This document shows, piece by piece, positions 60,918-64,000 of a stretch of DNA of 64,000 nucleotides. The stretch's first letter is position 1, and each line of letters begins with the position of its first letter. The notes under the pieces were generated by a model. It worked only from the letters and a program-made list of their open reading frames with translations, did no database searches and had not been told where the DNA came from. Origin of the DNA: Clostridia bacterium. Lineage in GTDB: Bacteria; Bacillota; Clostridia; Oscillospirales; CAG-272. The DNA is taken from contig JAFYLH010000032.1 in NCBI GenBank assembly GCA_017537175.1, positions 84,334-148,333 of the forward strand, given 5' to 3'. Made by a program: the position numbers and the translations under genes.

Positions 60918-61958
60918 TTACTCCTTTATTGAGTCTCCCCGGTCGAGTGTTACCTCGTAACCGATGGTCGACATAAGCTCTTTTAGTTTATTTAATTCCT
61001 TTGCCGACTCGGCTCCCGAGTGGAGCTTGTTGTCGTAAAGGGTGTATTTAGATTTTGCGTCCTCGGGACTCAGGTTGGGCATAACAACGTTTGCACCCGC
61101 AAGGATTCCCAACTGCCTGCCTTCGGGATGGATGGTACCCAGAGCCGTGGTAGAGGGGAGAAGAATATGGGGATGGATAAGTCTTACTATTGATAAGAGA
61201 TAGCAGGTCAATTCAAGACTGCCGTTCTTTTCATCCTTAAAGGGAGTGTCCTTGTGTGATATAAAGGGTCCTATACCGCACATATCGGGACAGAACTCTT
61301 CGATAAACTTAAGATCCTTTGCTATATGCCTGTCGGTCTGACAGGGTGAGCCTACCATAAATCCGCAGCCTACCTGATAACCCAGCTCCTTGAGATCCCT
61401 TAGGCATCTCATACGGTTGTCAAGGGATAATTCCTTTGGGTGGAGTATAGAATAATGCTCGCTGTCGGCTGTTTCGTGCCGAAGCAGATATCTGTCTGCG
61501 CCTGCTTCTCTCAATGCCTTGTAGCTTTGGTAGCTGCGTTCACCCATAGACAGGGTCACAGCCTTTTGGGGATAACGGTTTTTGATCTCCCTGACTATGT
61601 CGCAGAGGACCCCGTCTGTAAAATATCCGTCCTCGCCGCCCTGCAGCACAAAGGTGGAATAGCCTATCCTGTCTCCGTCCTCACAGCAGGCAAGGATCTC
61701 TTCCTTTGTCAGTCGGTAACGCTGACAGCTCTTGTTTGAACGACGTATTCCGCAGTACAGGCAGTCGTTTTTGCAGATATTTGATATCTCGATAAGCCCT
61801 CTGACGAATATCCTGTTGCCGTAGACCTCCTTTGCACGCTGTCTTGCAAGCTCTGACAGCCTTGCGGCTGCTTCTTCGGTACGGTTGGTTATGAGAAGCT
61901 CGTATTCGTCTAAGGTGAGGCTTCTTGTGTTGTATAATTTTTCTATTAATTTAATCAT
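60918..61958 (-). CDS. hydE: [FeFe]-hydrogenase maturation radical SAM protein HydE
   Basis: The 346-residue product is the radical SAM enzyme acting with HydG in making the 2Fe subcluster. Cluster motif CKNDCLYCGIRRSN (near 62-75), GEDGYFTD and HPEGRQLGILAGANVVMPNL are visible. Its start overlaps the stop of the TM1266-like gene by 8 bases. Confidence 0.95.
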   Translation of the reverse strand: MIKLIEKLYNTRSLTLDEYELLITNRTEEAAARLSELARQRAKEVYGNRIFVRGLIEISNICKNDCLYCGIRRSNKSCQRYRLTKEEILACCEDGDRIGYSTFVLQGGEDGYFTDGVLCDIVREIKNRYPQKAVTLSMGERSYQSYKALREAGADRYLLRHETADSEHYSILHPKELSLDNRMRCLRDLKELGYQVGCGFMVGSPCQTDRHIAKDLKFIEEFCPDMCGIGPFISHKDTPFKDEKNGSLELTCYLLSIVRLIHPHILLPSTTALGTIHPEGRQLGILAGANVVMPNLSPEDAKSKYTLYDNKLHSGAESAKELNKLKELMSTIGYEVTLDRGDSIKE

Positions 61959-62205
61959 CAGTTATAACCGAAGAATAAGCGGTCTTGACGCTGACACCCT
62001 TGAGCTTTCCTATCTTACCCGACAGAGCCGAAATAGAGTCCTGGGGAGCATCAAGAGCTACACTTATTATACTTATTCCTTTTTCCTTGTAGGGAACACC
62101 CATTCTGCCGATGATATATTCTCCGTACTCGGAGAGTATAGAGTTAAGGGCATCGGCAGACTCCCTTGCTTCTACTATTATGCTCATTACTGCTACTCTT
62201 GACAT
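61951..62205 (-). CDS. TM1266-type regulator of the iron-only hydrogenase system
   Basis: The 84-residue product is an ACT-like domain (VAVMSIIVEARESADALNSI, GRMGVPYKEKGISIISVALD) of the TM1266 family, usually first in hydrogenase maturation operons. GGAGG 6 nt before ATG 62205 fixes the start. The gene leads TM1266-hydE-hydG-hydF-hrb-HAD. The hydrogenase subunit genes themselves are not in the window. A heptamer array lies just above its ribosome site. Confidence 0.88.
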   Translation of the reverse strand: MSRVAVMSIIVEARESADALNSILSEYGEYIIGRMGVPYKEKGISIISVALDAPQDSISALSGKIGKLKGVSVKTAYSSVITDD

Positions 62206-62218
62206 ATATCCTCCGGAC

Positions 62219-62253
62219 AATTCTCAATTCTCAATTCTCAATTCTCAATTAAG
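62219..62253. repeat. TTCTCAA heptamer tandem repeat above the hyd operon
   Basis: About five TTCTCAA units ending 14 bp from ATG 62205 of the TM1266-like gene, so the array forms the 5' leader of the hyd operon. Confidence 0.75.
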
Positions 62254-62426
62254 AGTTGGATAAAATACTTTAAAACAAAAATCGCACACCAAAGGTGCGC
62301 GAAAATATAGTTATCCCGTATATAAACACTATATAAATCCTTGCACCTTTTGACTCAGAAGTTTCTTTATCATTAGGAACTATAATCATATTACCATACT
62401 ACCGTGTTTTTGTCAATAAAATTCTA

Positions 62427-62483
62427 TTGACAAAAGAAGATCAATATGCTATAATACATTTAACATTTAAGTTAAATGTTAAA
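62427..62483 (+). promoter_or_regulatory. Promoter and palindromic operator of sdpR-sdpI
   Basis: TTGACA (62427-62432), 17 bp, TATAAT (62450-62455). A perfect 12-1-12 palindrome TTTAACATTTAA G TTAAATGTTAAA (62459-62483) covers the transcription start, the expected site for ArsR-type autorepression. Confidence 0.8.
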
Positions 62484-62492
62484 GGAGGAAAT

Positions 62493-62771
62493 ATGGGACT
62501 GCAAAATACACTTAAAGCCTTGTCTGACCCTACCCGCCGCGAGATACTTAATCTTTTAAAGAAGGGCAGAATGTCGGCAGGGGAGATAGTTGATAAATTC
62601 CCCGTGACAGGAGCCAGTATATCAAGACACTTGTCTGTGCTGAAGGAAGCGGATCTTATACGGGACACACGAGAAGGAAAATTTATTTACTATGATCTTA
62701 ACACCTCTGTGCTGGAGGAGATAATGCTCTGGCTTGGTGATCTGAAAGGAGATAATAATGAAGTTCAATAA
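62493..62771 (+). CDS. sdpR: ArsR-family autorepressor, SdpR-like
   Basis: The 92-residue product is a winged-helix repressor: LKALSDPTRREILNLLKKG, VTGASISRHLSVLKEADLI, EGKFIYYDLN. It lacks metal-binding Cys/His pairs of classic ArsR sensors. In Bacillus SdpR is sequestered by membrane SdpI when the Sdp toxin is bound. AAAGGAGG lies 9 nt before ATG 62493. It overlaps the next gene by 14 bases. Confidence 0.9.
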   Translation: MGLQNTLKALSDPTRREILNLLKKGRMSAGEIVDKFPVTGASISRHLSVLKEADLIRDTREGKFIYYDLNTSVLEEIMLWLGDLKGDNNEVQ

Positions 62772-63837
62772 GGTATTATTAATTATAACCTCTCTGCTTA
62801 TACTTCTGCCTATATTGGTAGGCGTGTTCACTTGGGATATGCTGCCTCGGCAGATGGCGACCCATTGGGGTATATCGGGAGAAGCGGACGGCTGGAGTAC
62901 AAGAGCTGTTGCGGTATTTGTGCCTCCCGTAGCTCTTCTGGTGATCAACTGGATATGTATACTTATATCAAAGCTTGACCGTTCCAATAAGGAGCAGAAC
63001 CCCAAGGCATACAATATGGTGCTTTGTATAATGCCTATGATTTCTTGGTTTGTTAACGGTATAATGTATGCAGTTACATTTGGCTTTAAGTTCAATATGT
63101 TTTCTCTGATGGTGGGTGTCTTTGCACTTGCGTTTATTATCATAGGTAACTATATGCCCAAGATCAAGCAGAACAGAACATTGGGCATCAAGCTGCCCTG
63201 GACCCTTGAAAGCGAGGAAAACTGGAACGCTACCCACCGTTTTGCAGGTAAGGTATGGTTTGTGGGAGGAATTTTGTGTCTTGGATGCGTATTTGTACCC
63301 GAAAAGGCAGGAATGTATGTTCTCCCCTCTCTGTTGGCAGTTTTGATCCTCATACCTACGGTGTATTCATATATGTTTAATCAAAAAGAAAAAAAGGAAG
63401 GCAAGACAACAGTGAAAAATAAAAAGCTTATAAAGTACTATGTTATTATCGGTATATTCCTTGCGGTAGTTCTTGCGGGAGTTGCATTTGTTACATTTAC
63501 GGGGGATATTGATATCACCTACAACGACGATGGATTTGTGATAGACTCTATGTTTATGAGTCCCTATGAGGTCAAGTACAGCGATATCGGCGGTACCGAG
63601 TACAGCGAGACCTATATCGAGGGTCAGAAGGTAATGGGTTTCAACTCAGCAAAGCTGCTTATGGGTACCTTCAAAAACGATAAGTACGGTAACTATCAGC
63701 GCTACACCTACACAGGCAACAACGGATTTATAATCATCGAGACCATGGATGAAAAGTATATTATTATCGGAGCAAAGAATATTGAAGCTACAAGAGAGCT
63801 TTATAATGAGCTTACAGATAAAATAGCGGGAGAATAA
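62758..63837 (+). CDS. sdpI: SdpI-family immunity-like membrane protein with C-terminal PH-like domain
   Basis: The 359-residue product has about seven membrane segments. N-terminal DUF1648 (PRQMATHWGISGEADGW) precedes the SdpI domain with NYMPKIKQNRTLGIKLPWTL and NWNATHRFAGKVWFVGG. A membrane helix and a C-terminal domain (about 245-355; GFVIDSMFMSPYEVKYSDI, GFIIIETMDEKYIIIG) fit a bacterial PH-like fold. SdpI confers immunity to the SdpC killing peptide and controls SdpR. AAAGGAG precedes the ATG, within sdpR. No sdpC is in view. Confidence 0.88.
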   Translation: MKFNKVLLIITSLLILLPILVGVFTWDMLPRQMATHWGISGEADGWSTRAVAVFVPPVALLVINWICILISKLDRSNKEQNPKAYNMVLCIMPMISWFVNGIMYAVTFGFKFNMFSLMVGVFALAFIIIGNYMPKIKQNRTLGIKLPWTLESEENWNATHRFAGKVWFVGGILCLGCVFVPEKAGMYVLPSLLAVLILIPTVYSYMFNQKEKKEGKTTVKNKKLIKYYVIIGIFLAVVLAGVAFVTFTGDIDITYNDDGFVIDSMFMSPYEVKYSDIGGTEYSETYIEGQKVMGFNSAKLLMGTFKNDKYGNYQRYTYTGNNGFIIIETMDEKYIIIGAKNIEATRELYNELTDKIAGE

Positions 63838-63922
63838 AATATAACACGGTGCAGATTTTTGTTGTGCCCCAATTTGTGCGGACAGCACAAAAAAACACCC
63901 CTATAGTATAATCTATTAAGTT

Positions 63923-64000
63923 TTAAGCAACATACTGACTTCGCTTTTCAAGCGGAGTCAGTTTTGTTTTAGTTTGAATTCTTTCGTTGTTGTAGAAGTA
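63923..64000 (-). mobile_element. IS3-family transposase, C-terminal end (runs off the right edge)
   Basis: The minus strand from the right edge encodes YFYNNERIQTKTKLTPLEKR, then SQYVA and stop: the conserved tail of IS3/IS150-type OrfB DDE transposases. The catalytic triad lies outside the window. Sequence at 63868-63895 (GTGCCCCAATTTGTGCGGAC and flanks) is the probable element terminus; the other end is not visible. The insertion sits just after sdpI. Confidence 0.85.

Noticed and set aside
62281..62302. TCGCACACC/GGTGCGCGA hairpin as a terminator
   Set aside because: Neither strand has a gene ending just before it and there is no T-run; left as an unexplained hairpin.

Overview
The window looks like the chromosome of a spore-forming, anaerobic Bacillota bacterium of class Clostridia, probably a gut relative of the Oscillospirales. 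The evidence is a SpoVT-type sporulation regulator, the rny-ymdB pair, a gdpP-rplI-dnaB cluster, tilS-hpt-ftsH, a complete set of [FeFe]-hydrogenase maturases, strong AAGGAGG-type ribosome sites and many consensus sigma-A promoters with 17-bp spacers. No ribosomal RNA or prophage is present. Species is an inference and not readable here. Layout: positions 1-3500 are a visibly AT-rich block with a truncated VWA/lipase secreted protein, a DUF6273 membrane protein and a small zinc-finger protein. 3.5-17.6 kb is core genome: spoVT, pnp and rpsO, a lone solute-binding lipoprotein, a 1263-residue secreted sialate-O-acetylesterase-like protein, two lipoproteins around a tiny VbhA-like antitoxin gene, then cysE-cysS and a DUF1292 gene. 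17.7-18.0 kb holds a structured non-coding RNA candidate. 18.0-23.07 kb is a small accessory island bounded by two related hairpin-repeat arrays and abutting the 3' end of a CAU-anticodon tRNA. It carries the tail of a serine recombinase, a zinc-ribbon protein, two very small proteins, a divergent pair of XRE repressors with shared operators, and a WYL regulator coupled to an unknown gene. 23.2-37.7 kb is core again: a GH123-like protein, gdpP-rplI-dnaB, tilS-hpt-ftsH, an RlmA-type methyltransferase, an RNHCP protein, a MinD-like ATPase with a methylglyoxal-synthase-like protein that lacks catalytic residues, and cinA. 37.7-49.3 kb contains a glycosyltransferase/LTA-synthase fusion, an amino-sugar kinase, SIS protein and DUF554 cluster, the UPF0210/UPF0237 pair, alanine racemase and a trigger-factor-like lipoprotein. 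49.3-64 kb has Trk potassium uptake, an ECF-like sigma factor with its membrane partner, a compact type I toxin-antitoxin locus, rny/ymdB, the hydrogenase maturation operon (TM1266-like, hydE, hydG, hydF) with a high-molecular-weight rubredoxin, an sdpR-sdpI pair, and the end of an IS3-family element at the right edge. Two kinds of non-coding architecture run through the window. One is arrays of short, unrelated hairpins separated by a fixed linker, with a different linker at different loci. The other is tandem heptamer repeats of varying unit sequence that start exactly at gene ends and often accompany a GAAAACCGC-type hairpin. Neither is explained by the genes. The most complete small system is the type I toxin-antitoxin locus at 53.84-54.17 kb, where both promoters, both terminators, the toxin reading frame and a Shine-Dalgarno-sequestering leader can all be read directly.
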